Assembly: GCA_029940535.1 (NCBI GenBank)
Contig: JAPYUM010000012.1
Span: forward strand, 1 to 35,622
DNA length: 35,622 nt
Direction: 5' to 3'
DNA from: Vicinamibacterales bacterium
GTDB lineage: Bacteria; Acidobacteriota; Vicinamibacteria; Vicinamibacterales; UBA8438
The position numbers and the translations under genes were made by a program. Under the pieces are notes generated by a model. That model saw only the letters and a list, made by a program, of their open reading frames with translations, was not told the DNA's origin and did no database searches. This document shows positions 1 through 8,930 of the stretch, in pieces (within the stretch, counting starts at the first letter, position 1; each line of letters starts with the position of its first letter).

Positions 1-32
1 ACCGTCGTTTCGGTCGTGATCGCGTGCGCCAT
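1..32 (-). CDS. 5' end of an unidentified gene leaving the window
   Basis: An ATG on the minus strand at 32-30 opens a frame reading MAHAITTETT before the window ends. It is preceded by an excellent Shine-Dalgarno, AAAGGAGG at about 45-38, five to six bases from the ATG, which is the main reason to call it. Nothing about its function can be seen from ten residues. The region 33-194 between it and the cupin gene shows no other convincing gene. Confidence 0.5.
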   Translation of the reverse strand, partial: MAHAITTETT

Positions 33-194
33 GCCAGCCTCCTTTTGGGCTTCGATCCCGTTCATCCATTGGAGATCGCAAGATACGCCGTTGGGAGGCT
101 GGCCCTCTCATCCCATCTGCGATCGCACGGCTGAAGCTGAAGCCGTGCGCCACGTCGAGATCTGTGGCCCGGCGGACGAGCGCCTGGGCACAGG

Positions 195-584
195 CTACGA
201 TCTGGCGTACTGGGCGTCGGTGACGGCTTCGAACCAGCTCGTCTGTGCGTCGATGTTGATGGCGACGTGGGTCATCGGCCCGTCCGGGCCGGCGCCGTGC
301 CAGTGGCGTTCATCCTGTTCGATGGCGATCAGGTCGCCGACGTTCGCTTCTCGGACCGTCGCCCCATCCTTCTGATAGCGACAGGTGCCCTCGATGATCT
401 GCAGTAACTGCGGGCCGGTATGCGTGTGCCAGTGCGTGCGCGCGCCCGGCTCGAAGGCTACGCGATAGACATTCGTGTGCGGACGGTCGGCCGCGTCGTT
501 CATTCGCGTGAGACGCGCCTGACCAACAAACGTCTTGGGATCGGACGGCTCGCTGTCGAGCGTGCTCAGGCTGAAGACCTTCAT
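195..584 (-). CDS. Small single-domain cupin protein
   Basis: 129 residues forming one beta-barrel cupin. Cupin motif 1 is visible around residues 47-66 (GARTHWHTH..., then a Glu and Gly after the expected spacing), and motif 2 follows as [15 protein letters not shown]. The histidines and glutamate would bind one divalent metal, as in cupin_2 proteins. There is no signal peptide, so it is probably cytoplasmic. Its ATG overlaps the stop of the upstream lactate permease gene by four bases (ATGA), so it is translationally coupled as the last gene of a STAS-permease-cupin operon. Small cupins of this type include enzymes and simple ligand sensors; which applies here cannot be told. A role linked to uptake of the permease substrate is an inference from the operon only. 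Confidence 0.85.
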   Translation of the reverse strand: MKVFSLSTLDSEPSDPKTFVGQARLTRMNDAADRPHTNVYRVAFEPGARTHWHTHTGPQLLQIIEGTCRYQKDGATVREANVGDLIAIEQDERHWHGAGPDGPMTHVAINIDAQTSWFEAVTDAQYARS

Positions 585-2383
585 ACGGCCGGCGCTCGGC
601 CGTGGCGCGCGATGATGTAGACCGCCAGCCCCACGATGGCGCCGACCAGCACGGTGCCCATGTTGGCGAAGCCGTTGGTGGGATAGGACAGAATGAGGTA
701 GCCGATGGAGCCGGGCAACAGTGCGTAGTACACGAAGGGCATGAGCGTCATTCTAATGACCGCGCCTTCGCGCCCGAGCAGTCCGACCACCGCCGATGCC
801 GCCACGACGTTGTGCACGCAGATCATGTTTCCGGCGGCGCCGCCGATCGCCTGCAGGGCCACCATCCAGCTCGGGTCTACGCCGATGCGTGGCCCCACCT
901 CGAACTGAAACAGAGAAAACATCATGTTGCTGACGGTGTTGCTTCCGGCGACCGCCGCGCCGATGCCGCCGATGAACGGGGCAAAGATCGGATAGGCTGA
1001 ACCGGCCAGTGCCACGACCCCATCAGCCAGGACCACCGGCATCCGATCGTACCCGGCCAGACCGCCGTACGAGTTGAGGAATATCTGCACCATCGGGACC
1101 GTGAACACGAGCGCGATCGACGCCGCCGCGCTCACCTTGAGCGATGTCGACCACGACTTCGCATAGGACTCCGGGTTGATGCGGTGCAGAAAGAACGTCC
1201 CCAGCGAGACGACGATGAAAATCGAGCCCGGCGAGTAGAGCGGCGGAAAATTGGCGGAGATGTCGGTGCCGAAGATGTTGTCCCACCGGAGTGTCACCAG
1301 CGCGCTATTCAGCCACTCCTTGAACGGCAGTGGGATGCCCAGCAGCGGTATTTCCGTCAACCGCGTCAACACCAGTAGGGTCGCGACCAGCATATAGGGG
1401 GCCCAGGCCCGTATCATTCCAATTTCGCCATGGGCCGAGCCGACGTCCTTCACCGTGACGGACCCGGTCCATTCGGCTGGCCACTTGGACTTGTCCTCGA
1501 ACTGCCAGGCGTCTTCGGGCGCCGGGACGAGGAACCCGGCCTTGGCCGCGCTCACGACGATCGCCAGTCCGATCAGGCCGCCCATCAGCGCCGGGAACTC
1601 GGGGCCAAGCACGTACGAGGCGGCGAGATACGGCAAGGTCATCGCGAACGCGGCGAATAGCGCGAACTTCCACACCCGCAAGCCATCGACCCAGGAGCGT
1701 GACGGGCCAAAGAAGCGGGTCATTGTCGACACCAGAATTAGCGGAATCAGAGTGCCTGCGATCGTGTGGAGCAAGGCCACCTTCTGGGCGATGAACGCGA
1801 GGAAGTCGAGCCAGACCGGGTAGCCGGCGGCTATCGCGTACGCCTCGACGGCGGGTGCGCCGGTCAGGCCAGTGTTGACACCGACCAGAATCGGGGTGCC
1901 GGCGGCGCCGAACGAGACCGGTGTGCTCTGAATGATCATGCCCGCGGTGACCGCAGCCATGCCGGGGAAGCCGAGTCCAACCAGCAGCGGCACGGCCACA
2001 GCGGCCGGCGTACCGAATCCGGCCGAGCCTTCGATGAACGAGCCGAACAGCCAGGCGACGATGATGACCTGAATGCGCCGGTCGGAGCTGATGTCGGTGA
2101 AGCCTCGTCTGATCGTGCGCAGGGCCCCACTCTCCTGCAACGTATTCAGCAAGAGGATGGCGCCAAAAATGATGTAAAGCAGGGTGAAGGCGACGATGAG
2201 ACCGTTGACGGTCGCGGCCGACACTTGCGCGAACGGCACCTGCCAGACGAACAGAGCCAGCACCGCGGCAACCCCGTAGGTGAGCGGCATGGCCCGGCTC
2301 GCGGGCCACCGGAGGCCCACCAGGAAGACCGCGACGGTCGCGATCGGTAACAGGGACAGGATGGCCAGCGTGGTTGTGCCCAT
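581..2383 (-). CDS. lctP: L-lactate permease family transporter (LctP)
   Basis: 600 residues, almost entirely hydrophobic helices, a usual length for the LctP family (12-14 membrane segments). The family signature is clear at about residues 113-128 ([16 protein letters not shown]), followed by conserved glycine-rich segments ([17 protein letters not shown]) and the late segment [17 protein letters not shown]. It should import lactate, glycolate or a similar 2-hydroxy acid with protons across the inner membrane. A G-rich Shine-Dalgarno (AGGGAG) lies 11-16 bases before the ATG. It sits 16 bases after the stop of the STAS gene and overlaps the downstream cupin start by four bases. Alanine dehydrogenase, which makes pyruvate, is divergently transcribed nearby, fitting a three-carbon acid theme (inference). 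Confidence 0.95.
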   Translation of the reverse strand: MGTTTLAILSLLPIATVAVFLVGLRWPASRAMPLTYGVAAVLALFVWQVPFAQVSAATVNGLIVAFTLLYIIFGAILLLNTLQESGALRTIRRGFTDISSDRRIQVIIVAWLFGSFIEGSAGFGTPAAVAVPLLVGLGFPGMAAVTAGMIIQSTPVSFGAAGTPILVGVNTGLTGAPAVEAYAIAAGYPVWLDFLAFIAQKVALLHTIAGTLIPLILVSTMTRFFGPSRSWVDGLRVWKFALFAAFAMTLPYLAASYVLGPEFPALMGGLIGLAIVVSAAKAGFLVPAPEDAWQFEDKSKWPAEWTGSVTVKDVGSAHGEIGMIRAWAPYMLVATLLVLTRLTEIPLLGIPLPFKEWLNSALVTLRWDNIFGTDISANFPPLYSPGSIFIVVSLGTFFLHRINPESYAKSWSTSLKVSAAASIALVFTVPMVQIFLNSYGGLAGYDRMPVVLADGVVALAGSAYPIFAPFIGGIGAAVAGSNTVSNMMFSLFQFEVGPRIGVDPSWMVALQAIGGAAGNMICVHNVVAASAVVGLLGREGAVIRMTLMPFVYYALLPGSIGYLILSYPTNGFANMGTVLVGAIVGLAVYIIARHGRAPAV

Positions 2384-2399
2384 GCGGGGGATTCTCCCT

Positions 2400-2735
2400 C
2401 TAGAAGCTCCGTAGCGCCTCGGCTTCGTCGTCGAACATCTCGAACACCGTCACCAGCTTCGCCACCTCGAACAATTCGCGTAGCCGGTGGCTTGGATTGA
2501 GCAGCTTCAGCTTGCCGTCGTGGTTGCGGGTGCTGATAAACGCACTGACGAGTTCGCCCACGCCCGTGCTGTCCATGTAGGACACGCCGGCCATGTCGAT
2601 CAGCAGTTGCGCGTGGCCCTCAGCGAGCAGGTCGGCCACGGCGGTTTTCATCGCCCAGAAGCCGTCGTTTCTCGTCATCCGACCGTCGAGCGAGATGATC
2701 GTGACCCCGTCGGCCGTTCGTTGCGTCGTTCGCAT
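2400..2735 (-). CDS. STAS-domain protein, anti-sigma factor antagonist type
   Basis: 111 residues making one complete STAS domain. The phosphorylatable serine motif is present as MDSTGVGEL, with Ser56 the predicted target, as in SpoIIAA/RsbV. Known relatives are dephosphorylated to release a sigma factor from its anti-sigma kinase, or act as regulatory modules of transporters. No kinase or phosphatase gene is seen nearby. It is the first gene of a minus-strand operon, 16 bases before the lactate permease. SulP transporters carry a fused STAS domain, so a free STAS protein made with a permease might regulate it; this is inference only. The alternative is a general stress-signalling antagonist placed here by chance. 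Confidence 0.88.
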   Translation of the reverse strand: MRTTQRTADGVTIISLDGRMTRNDGFWAMKTAVADLLAEGHAQLLIDMAGVSYMDSTGVGELVSAFISTRNHDGKLKLLNPSHRLRELFEVAKLVTVFEMFDDEAEALRSF

Positions 2736-2805
2736 CGTCTGATGTGGCCTGAAAAATCAGTTGTGTCGCCCGCGCCATTGTAGCGCAGCGTGGCCGGCGT
2801 TGGCG

Positions 2806-2834
2806 TAGCAGAGGCCTGCACGTCAGAATATACA
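2806..2834 (+). promoter_or_regulatory. Possible promoter of the alanine dehydrogenase gene
   Basis: The 133-bp gap between the divergent STAS and alanine dehydrogenase genes contains a -10-like TATACA at 2829-2834, 35 bases before the alanine dehydrogenase ATG. No good -35 box is found at 16-18 bases upstream, so this is a weak call. Confidence 0.2.
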
Positions 2835-2868
2835 GAGAGGAGACGGCGGCAGCCGGGGCGACCGCCAG

Positions 2869-3984
2869 ATGACAGTGATGCGTGTTGGGGTACCAACGGA
2901 AGTCAAACCGGATGAGAACCGGGTGGCACTCACGCCCTCGGGGGTCACCGCCTTCCGCACCGCCGGACACGAGGTCGTGGTCCAGGCGGGGGCGGGACTG
3001 GGCAGCGCCATCCCGGACGCTGCCTACGAGCGGTCGGGGGCGACCATCGCTTCGAATGCGGCAGTGGTCTGGGAGCAGGCCGACCTGGTGTTGAAGGTAA
3101 AAGAGCCGCTGGTAGGTGAATTCGAGCAGATGCGGCCGGCCCAGGTGCTATTCACCTATCTCCATCTGGCCGCCTCGCGTGCCCTCACCGAACAGTTGCT
3201 GGCGCGCCGTGTCATCGCGATCGCGTACGAGACCGTGCAACTGGCCGACGGGACGCTGCCGCTGCTGGTGCCGATGTCAGAAGTCGCCGGACGCCTCTCC
3301 ATTCAGGCCGGCGCCACCTCGCTTGAGATGATCGCGGGTGGCAAGGGCATTCTCTTGCCAGGCGTCTCGGGCGTGCGGCGCGGACGGGTCACCATCATTG
3401 GGGCCGGCATCGTCGGGTTGAACGCCTGTGTGGTCGGGGTCGGCTTTGGGGCCGACGTGACGGTCGTCGACATCAATCCGTTGCGCCTGGCCTACGTGCG
3501 AGACGTGGTGCAGGGGCATGTCACCACCTTGATGTCCAATGCCGCGAACATCGAGGAAGCCGTCAGTGAGGCCGATCTGGTGATCTGCGCCGTGTTGATC
3601 CCAGGGGCGAAGACGCCCCGCCTCGTAACGCGGCGCCATCTGCGTCAGATGGAAGATGGGTCGGCGCTGGTCGATGTGGCGGTTGACCAGGGCGGGTGCG
3701 CCGAAACGAGCCGGCCGACGACCCACCACGATCCGCGGTATGTCGAGGAAGGCGTCGTGCACTATTGCGTCTCCAATATGCCGGGCGCCGTGCCCCATAC
3801 CTCGACCTACGCACTCACCAATGCGACGATGGCCTACGCCCTTGAGATCGCGAATCAGGGGTGGTGCGATGCGGCGCGAAATCCGGCGTTGGCCGGTGGA
3901 GTGAACGTGGTCGACGGGCGTGTGACCCATCCCGCGGTCGCCGAGGCACACGGGATGGACTACACGCCGCTCGAGCGCGTGTAG
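2869..3984 (+). CDS. ald: Alanine dehydrogenase
   Basis: 371 residues, the standard length. It catalyses the NAD-dependent, reversible deamination of L-alanine to pyruvate and ammonia in the cytoplasm. The N-terminal signature [19 protein letters not shown] is diagnostic. The catalytic lysine lies in VLKVKEP (K76 or K78) and the catalytic histidine in FTYLHLAA (H99). The Rossmann nucleotide-binding loop is [11 protein letters not shown] at about 176-186, and the conserved [10 protein letters not shown] appears near residue 270. ATG 2869 is used; an in-frame ATG nine bases later (MRVGVPTE) matches other family starts equally well. A Rieske ferredoxin gene follows after 26 bases in the same direction and is probably co-transcribed. 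The gene is intact. Confidence 0.96.
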   Translation: MTVMRVGVPTEVKPDENRVALTPSGVTAFRTAGHEVVVQAGAGLGSAIPDAAYERSGATIASNAAVVWEQADLVLKVKEPLVGEFEQMRPAQVLFTYLHLAASRALTEQLLARRVIAIAYETVQLADGTLPLLVPMSEVAGRLSIQAGATSLEMIAGGKGILLPGVSGVRRGRVTIIGAGIVGLNACVVGVGFGADVTVVDINPLRLAYVRDVVQGHVTTLMSNAANIEEAVSEADLVICAVLIPGAKTPRLVTRRHLRQMEDGSALVDVAVDQGGCAETSRPTTHHDPRYVEEGVVHYCVSNMPGAVPHTSTYALTNATMAYALEIANQGWCDAARNPALAGGVNVVDGRVTHPAVAEAHGMDYTPLERV

Positions 3985-4010
3985 CGCACCACGGGCGAGG
4001 GATCGAGCAC

Positions 4011-4325
4011 ATGGGACGTTTTGTCAAGGTCGCCGAGGACGGCGACGTCACGCCTGGGAAGGCCAAGGCGGTGCGGCTGACCGATCGCAAAATCGCGCTG
4101 TTCAACGAGGACGGCGCGATCGTGGCGTACGAGGACTACTGCACCCACACCGGCGGTCCGCTCACGCAGGGCTCGTGCGCGGATGGTGTGGTCACCTGCC
4201 TCTGGCACGGTGCGCAGTTTCGCATTGCCGATGGTGCCCCGCTGACCCCTCCAGCCGGCGGCCGTCTCCGAGGCTACCCGGTTCGCGTGGTCGACGGTGC
4301 CATCGAGATCGAGATCGACGAGTGA
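4011..4325 (+). CDS. Rieske-type [2Fe-2S] ferredoxin
   Basis: 104 residues, a typical soluble Rieske ferredoxin. The cluster ligands are complete: C44-T-H46 and C63-L-W-H66 separated by the usual 16 residues. Such proteins carry electrons to Rieske oxygenases or act as nitrite-reductase small-subunit-like proteins (NirD type). No oxygenase is next to it, so the partner is unknown. The ATG at 4011 was chosen because it gives the family-typical start MGRFVKVAE and has GAGG about ten bases upstream; the open frame extends further upstream but overlaps alanine dehydrogenase. Its stop is one base from the stop of the convergent metallo-beta-lactamase gene. Confidence 0.92.
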   Translation: MGRFVKVAEDGDVTPGKAKAVRLTDRKIALFNEDGAIVAYEDYCTHTGGPLTQGSCADGVVTCLWHGAQFRIADGAPLTPPAGGRLRGYPVRVVDGAIEIEIDE

Positions 4326-4326
4326 G

Positions 4327-5394
4327 CTATTTCGACTGGTAGTTTCGGCTGTAACCGGTGCGTCCGTTGGTCATCGTCCAACTCCGTCCATCCGGCTGCA
4401 CCGTCGCCTTGATCCAGTGGCCCTCGCAGTCCTCCTCCTCCGTGAGGTTGGCGGTCATTCGCTCATCGGTGTTGTGGGCCGCATCATCCGCTAGCGCGCG
4501 ATGCGACTGCCACACGTCGCCCACGCCGGCGGTGCCTTGCGCCGACTCGAGTGAATCCGGCGTGCCCCCCTTGCGCGGACCGTTGTTGACGACCACGACG
4601 GTCGGTTCCAACGCGCCGGCGAGTTCCGGCCGGATCGCGCCGTAGCCCCCGTGGTGCGGCACCTGCCACAGGTCGACGACGCCCACGCGGTTCTCCGGGC
4701 ATGCCAGGGCATACTCGCGATCGGGAGTCAGGTCGCCAAGATTCAAGAACTGAAATCCGCCCAGTGAGAGCAGATACCCCAGGCTGTGACCGTTCTCGCT
4801 CTCGTCGATCGCCGGCGCCGTGGCGTCGGCGCAGCGCCTGTTTGGGGCCCGGCGCTCCGGTGCGTCGGCCAGGCGACGGTGCGCCGCGACAAACGAGAAC
4901 TCGATCCGGCTCAACGGCAGCTTGTCTCCCGGGGCCACCGTCCGTCGACGACCCTCCGCGACCGTCTCGTAGTCTCGCCACAGGGCCAGGCCGGCGTCGC
5001 CGGCTTGCTCGACGCTGTCGCCGTGGTCAATCACCTGACCGATCGGCACGCGGTCCGCCAGTTGTGGCACGCCACCCACGTGGTCGCGGTGAAAGTGAGA
5101 AATCAACAAGTAGTCGATCTCGGTGATCCCGGCGTCCCGCATGGCCGCCTCAATGCGCTCGGTGTCGCGAAAGTCTGGTCGAGGCCAGCCCGCGTCCATC
5201 AGCACCGACTCACGATCGGGTGTGACCACCAGCGTGGCCGCGCCCCCCTCTACGTCGATCCAGTAGATGTCCAGGGTGGGTGGTGTCTGCGCGTGGGTGG
5301 CACGCACGGCGGTCAGCGACGCGAACAGGACGAGGACGATCGCACCGGCGGCGCAGCGACGTCGGGCACGGACAGGCGGCTGTATGTGCGGCAT
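4327..5394 (-). CDS. Exported metallo-beta-lactamase-fold hydrolase, ComEC C-terminal-like
   Basis: 355 residues. The N-terminus has a basic stretch (ARRR), a hydrophobic core and a likely signal-peptidase site after THA or AQ near residue 36, so the protein is exported. The metal site motif is intact: H100-F-H102-R-D104-H105. The segment LDIYWIDVEGGAATLV resembles the start of the soluble beta-lactamase domain of ComEC and of stand-alone relatives, which usually read IDVGQGDA. A later conserved His (QVPHHGG) fits the second half of the site. The substrate is unknown: phosphodiester or small-molecule ester hydrolysis are both possible. It stands alone, converging on the Rieske gene; the 125-bp upstream gap separates it from a divergent membrane protein gene. 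Confidence 0.85.
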   Translation of the reverse strand: MPHIQPPVRARRRCAAGAIVLVLFASLTAVRATHAQTPPTLDIYWIDVEGGAATLVVTPDRESVLMDAGWPRPDFRDTERIEAAMRDAGITEIDYLLISHFHRDHVGGVPQLADRVPIGQVIDHGDSVEQAGDAGLALWRDYETVAEGRRRTVAPGDKLPLSRIEFSFVAAHRRLADAPERRAPNRRCADATAPAIDESENGHSLGYLLSLGGFQFLNLGDLTPDREYALACPENRVGVVDLWQVPHHGGYGAIRPELAGALEPTVVVVNNGPRKGGTPDSLESAQGTAGVGDVWQSHRALADDAAHNTDERMTANLTEEEDCEGHWIKATVQPDGRSWTMTNGRTGYSRNYQSK

Positions 5395-5519
5395 GTATCA
5401 CTCACTTTCGTTCTTGTCCCGGCGGGCGCGGGCTGTCCTGTCCGGCATCGGTGTGGTAATGATACGCGACGGCTGACGCCGGGCCGCACCCGCCCACCGC
5501 GACCGATCTTCCTACGCTG

Positions 5520-6023
5520 ATGCCTACTCCCATTGGTCATGCCCTCGGCGGGCTCGCGGTTGGCGTGCTTGTGGCCGGTCGGACAGGGCCGCCGGTGACC
5601 GTGGGGAAGCGATCGTGGTCGCGGCTGTGGGTCTGGGCGCTCTGCGGCATGCTGGCCGATGTCGACTTCCTCTTTGGCAGTCATCGCGGCGTGACTCACT
5701 CGCTCGGGGCGATGTTCGCAGTGGGGATCGTGGCCGCGATGATCGCTCGTCGTCGACCGGAAGTCTGGGGCGCCGTGGCCGCGTCCTATGGAACCCACCT
5801 GCTGCTCGACTGGCTCGGTGCCGATACGGTCGTCCCCCTTGGCATCATGGCCCTGTGGCCGTTCACGGATGCGTTCTATGTGTCGCCCTACGGGCTCTTT
5901 CCGGCCGTTTGCCGGGAATACTGGGTTGTCGGTTGCTGGATCGACCTGGTGCAGACCGTCGCCTGGGAACTGCTTCTGCTTGGTCCTGTCGTGGCCGCCG
6001 CACTCTGGTTCAGACGATCTTAG
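5520..6023 (+). CDS. Membrane-bound metal-dependent hydrolase, YdjM/DUF457 family
   Basis: 167 residues with about four membrane helices. The family's histidine and aspartate pattern is complete: GHALGG near residue 7, D47-x-D49, SHRGVTHS at 54-61, and THLLLDW at 92-98. These residues are thought to bind a metal at the membrane. E. coli YdjM was described as LexA-regulated; the reaction is not firmly known, and phospholipid-type hydrolase activity has only been suggested. No LexA-like operator was noticed upstream. The gene appears to stand alone, followed by a 379-base gap. Confidence 0.85.
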   Translation: MPTPIGHALGGLAVGVLVAGRTGPPVTVGKRSWSRLWVWALCGMLADVDFLFGSHRGVTHSLGAMFAVGIVAAMIARRRPEVWGAVAASYGTHLLLDWLGADTVVPLGIMALWPFTDAFYVSPYGLFPAVCREYWVVGCWIDLVQTVAWELLLLGPVVAAALWFRRS

Positions 6024-6402
6024 GCTGGCGGGGCGGGCGCGCATGCGCAGACTGTCAAGCAAAGTGCCTACGGTGAACCGTGGATGTCACCGGTTCTATG
6101 AGCGGTGTCCTCGGCGCCGTCAACTCCAGTCGTCATCCTCTGGCTCGCGGCGTGACCCGCGACCACTCGCCATCATCATCGAGGGCCCGCCAACCGACTG
6201 ATGGCCAAGGCGTTGCGTCAGCGTCCCGTCTACCTGGCTCGTCCTGGCCGGCTTCTTGCCTCTGGTGTGGGTGGCCCCGCTGACCGCCAGCGTTGTTCGT
6301 GCCCGACCTGCCGACACGGCGGCTGGCGGGGCCGTCGTGAGCGGTCGTTGGACCTGAGGGTCGACGGCCGGACCGTTTCTACTTCGACGCAGGAGGAAGA
6401 CG
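6024..6402. other. Gap with no confident gene
   Basis: This 379-bp stretch separates the YdjM-type gene from the ComEA-like gene. A plus-strand frame near 6200-6350 includes a hydrophobic run (WLVLAGFLPLVWVAPLTASV) but begins right after a stop and has no ATG or ribosome site. It could be a leftover of a membrane or pilus gene. No terminator, RNA gene or repeat was recognised. Confidence 0.4.
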
Positions 6403-6738
6403 ATGCAACGAATGATGTGGGTCATGGCGCTGGTGGCGGTACTTGGGGTCGGTTCCGCTACGACCGGTTCGGCGCAACAGGCGGCGGCACCAGCGGGTCA
6501 GACCGCGACGCAGGACCCGGTCGATCTGAACCGCGCGACGTCGGTCCAACTCGAGACCCTGCCCGGAGTTGGGCCGCGAACCGCGGAGCGGATCATCGAA
6601 TACCGTCGTGACAACGGCGGCTTCGAGAAGATCGAGGACCTGATGAACGTGCGGGGAATCGGTGAGCGTAGTTTCCTCAAATTGCGTCCGCTGGTGACCG
6701 TCGACGCGGCCACGTCCGGGGCGAGTGAGGACCGCTAG
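6403..6738 (+). CDS. Exported ComEA-like helix-hairpin-helix DNA-binding protein
   Basis: 111 residues. A signal peptide is evident (hydrophobic core MALVAVLGVGSAT, cleavage after GSA near residue 24), followed by a flexible Ala/Gln/Thr linker. The C-terminal half is a double helix-hairpin-helix: VDLNRATSVQLETLPGVG at 40-57 and VRGIGERS at 83-90. This is the ComEA architecture; in competence such proteins bind incoming double-stranded DNA in the periplasm. A strong Shine-Dalgarno (AGGAGGAAG) lies just before the ATG. The next gene, a pseudopilin, starts inside its last codons, and a PilZ gene overlaps that in turn, so this trio is one operon linked to pilus or DNA-uptake function. Short ComEA-like proteins also occur outside competence, so the role is probable, not certain. 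Confidence 0.9.
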   Translation: MQRMMWVMALVAVLGVGSATTGSAQQAAAPAGQTATQDPVDLNRATSVQLETLPGVGPRTAERIIEYRRDNGGFEKIEDLMNVRGIGERSFLKLRPLVTVDAATSGASEDR

Positions 6739-7381
6739 TCGTCTGGTGCCGCACGCCTCGGGGGAGCCACCCCGGGGCGTGCGGTACCCACCGCCCACCG
6801 CAGCGGCGGGCTTCTCCCTCCTCGAATCGCTGCTGGCGGTCGCATTGTTGACCCTGACGGCGGCCATGGCCACGCCGTCAGTGTTGCGGGGCCTGGACGA
6901 TGCACGGGGTACATCTGCGGCTCGCCACCTCGCCGGGCTCGCTCGATTGACCCGGGCCCAGGCCGCCCTGCGTTCGGTCTCTGCGGGTCTCCGGTTTGAG
7001 CGAGATGGCGATGGCTATGGGTATGCCGTCTATGTGGATGGGAACGGGAACGGACTTCGCCGTCGGGATGTCCGCCGTGGTGTCGACCCAGCCATTACGC
7101 CGATTGAACGGATCGGTGATCGATTTACCGGGGTCACGATCGGGGTGGTGCCGGGTGTGCCGGACCTGGGAGACGACGAGGCCATGGAGACCGGGTCAGA
7201 TCCCGTCCGGCTCGGAAGATCGGACACGCTGACGTTCAGTCCGTTCGGGACCGCGACCAGCGGGACGATCTTTCTGCGGAGCGAGCAGGGCCGGCAGTAC
7301 GCCGTGCGGGTCCTGGGTGCCACGGGACGGACCCGGATCTTCGAATTTCGACATGCGGCCGGCGCATGGACGCCACGCTGA
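6725..7381 (+). CDS. Type IV/II pseudopilin, GspH/FimT type
   Basis: 218 residues. A prepilin leader ends at G29 and is followed by F30-S-L-L-E34-S and a hydrophobic helix (LLAVALLTLTAAMA), the class III signal with the Glu at +5 of the mature protein. PilD-type peptidase would cleave and methylate it. The long leader and the beta-rich C-terminal half with DGNGNGLRRRDVRRG match GspH/FimT minor pseudopilins, which prime pilus or pseudopilus assembly. The start is a GTG at 6725 that overlaps the ComEA-like gene by 14 bases; a later start is possible but would shorten the leader. It overlaps the PilZ gene by 16 bases. Confidence 0.88.
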   Translation: MRTASRLVPHASGEPPRGVRYPPPTAAAGFSLLESLLAVALLTLTAAMATPSVLRGLDDARGTSAARHLAGLARLTRAQAALRSVSAGLRFERDGDGYGYAVYVDGNGNGLRRRDVRRGVDPAITPIERIGDRFTGVTIGVVPGVPDLGDDEAMETGSDPVRLGRSDTLTFSPFGTATSGTIFLRSEQGRQYAVRVLGATGRTRIFEFRHAAGAWTPR

Positions 7382-7734
7382 GCATGGGACGCACGGTTGA
7401 GCGTCGTCGTACGACGCGGGACAGTGGCGAGGTGCTGTCGTGGGTTCTGGAGCTGCGCGTGCGACCGGGGCTCACGGCGACGCTCGTCAATCTATCAGAG
7501 GAGGGCGCGGTCATCGAAACCGGGACATCTCTGCGTCCGGGGGCACAAGCGGCGATCCAGCTGACCAGCGCCAAGGCTGCCCGGAGCATATCCGGTCAGG
7601 TGGTGAGGTCGTGGGTGGCGGCCATTCTGCCGGACGAGGGTGGTGTGCGGTATCGAGGGGCGCTGATGTTCGAGCGACCGGTGGACCTGGCCAGCGTGGG
7701 CCGGCCGATGTCGACCCTTGACCCGGGGCCGTGA
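7366..7734 (+). CDS. PilZ-domain protein, likely c-di-GMP related
   Basis: 122 residues, close to one PilZ domain. The arginine cluster ERRRTTR at 12-18 and the NLSEEG box at 42-47 stand for the usual RxxxR and (D/N)xSxxG elements that hold cyclic di-GMP. The arginine spacing is not perfect, so binding is probable rather than proven. As the third gene of the ComEA-pseudopilin-PilZ overlapping set, it may adjust pilus or secretion activity to c-di-GMP. ATG 7366 overlaps the pseudopilin stop by 16 bases; ATG 7384, just after that stop, is an equally reasonable start. Confidence 0.8.
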   Translation: MDATLSMGRTVERRRTTRDSGEVLSWVLELRVRPGLTATLVNLSEEGAVIETGTSLRPGAQAAIQLTSAKAARSISGQVVRSWVAAILPDEGGVRYRGALMFERPVDLASVGRPMSTLDPGP

Positions 7735-7779
7735 CGACCGGCGGTGAAGTCCCGTGGCCAGCGGTGCGCCAGTGTCGCC

Positions 7780-8916
7780 CTACGTGTCGGTGTTTGCTCG
7801 CACCCCACGATCTGCCAGCCATCCCGCGATACATTCGGCGACTTCCTCTCGGGTCCCGTTGGGCTCGGTCAGATAGTGGTCGCCGGCCACGAAGTGCAGC
7901 AGCTTGTCGCGGCTGCCGAGCGCCGCATGGATCGTGCGGGCGTCGCTCGGGAACACGCCGGTGTCGCCCCTCGATTGAATGACCAGCGAGGGGACCGCAA
8001 TGCGCCTCAGGTGCGGTCCGCCCCGACACTGCGATTCCCGCAGACTCCACATCGAGAGCCATGAGCGGCACGTGCTGGTGAGGCCGATTCCGCGCGGCGA
8101 GTAGTTGGCCGTCTTGGGGTCTCCGGCGTAGCACACACCAACCGGCCGATCCGAGGGGTCGATCGCGCCGTCGAGTAGACGCAGATCGGCCCAGACGCGA
8201 TACATACCAAATGCACGATCGTGGGCGCCGTGGGTCTCGAGCCGGGCCAGTTCGGTGATGCACCACTCGGTGATGCGGTGGTTGCGCGCGGTCTGGGCGT
8301 CGCGATACCGACGGATGAACGCCTCGGAATACGGCGGACCGTGGTCCGGATTGAACATGTCGATCGCCGAGTCCACGGCGAGAGGGTCGCGTTCATCGGT
8401 GACGGCGGGGTCCATCCAGGCGGTGAGCACCTCCGGTCGACCCGGGTGCGCGTTCAGCGAGATGTAGTAGTCGCAGGGCGACAAGTTGCACACGGCATCC
8501 GGCAGTGACAGCCCGCGGGTTGCGGTGATGTTGGGGTTGGTGGCCTGAGACTGATAGGCGCCCATGAGGGACCCACCGCCCGAGTTGCCGATGATCACGA
8601 CCGTGTCCACGCCGGCCCGCTCGCGCAGCCACGTCACGCCGGCACCGATGTCGATGAGGGCGTGCTCGAGTGTGAAGAATGCCTCGTTGCCTCGGAACCG
8701 CGTGTTCCAGCCGAGATAGCCATAACCGCGACGGGCGAGATATTCCGCCGGGTAGTGCTCACTGAAGTCGACGTTGTAGTGTGCGGCGATGAACGCCACT
8801 TTCGGCCGGCTCCCGGGTGGACGGTAGTACAGCCCTTGGCACGGCCGGAAGCCGGCGCCATTGCGAACCGACGTGGCAGAGGTGAGGGAGACGAACTCGC
8901 GGCGCGCGTCGGTCAT
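7780..8916 (-). CDS. Alpha/beta-hydrolase fold esterase
   Basis: 378 residues, cytoplasmic (no signal peptide). The nucleophile elbow is IIGNSGGGSLMG with S112, and the triad can be completed by D318 in SRGDTGVFPSD and H347 in VAGDHYLTE. The glycine-rich GNSGGG elbow and the long cap region between about 130 and 300 are seen in ester- and lactone-cleaving hydrolases. The substrate is unknown. It lies 14 bases after the VOC-family gene on the same strand, and the two probably form an operon for breakdown of an organic, perhaps aromatic, compound (inference from VOC plus hydrolase pairs). It converges on the PilZ gene. Confidence 0.88.
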   Translation of the reverse strand: MTDARREFVSLTSATSVRNGAGFRPCQGLYYRPPGSRPKVAFIAAHYNVDFSEHYPAEYLARRGYGYLGWNTRFRGNEAFFTLEHALIDIGAGVTWLRERAGVDTVVIIGNSGGGSLMGAYQSQATNPNITATRGLSLPDAVCNLSPCDYYISLNAHPGRPEVLTAWMDPAVTDERDPLAVDSAIDMFNPDHGPPYSEAFIRRYRDAQTARNHRITEWCITELARLETHGAHDRAFGMYRVWADLRLLDGAIDPSDRPVGVCYAGDPKTANYSPRGIGLTSTCRSWLSMWSLRESQCRGGPHLRRIAVPSLVIQSRGDTGVFPSDARTIHAALGSRDKLLHFVAGDHYLTEPNGTREEVAECIAGWLADRGVRANTDT

Positions 8917-8930
8917 CGCCTGATCCGCGC

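Noticed and set aside
1305-2309. A 334-residue frame overlapping the lactate permease
   Set aside because: It is Arg/His/Gly-rich with no domain, typical of a shadow frame of a G+C-rich gene; the permease frame has the full family signature.
3277-3951. A 224-residue minus-strand frame opposite alanine dehydrogenase
   Set aside because: It is antisense to an intact, well-conserved enzyme gene and has shadow-like composition.
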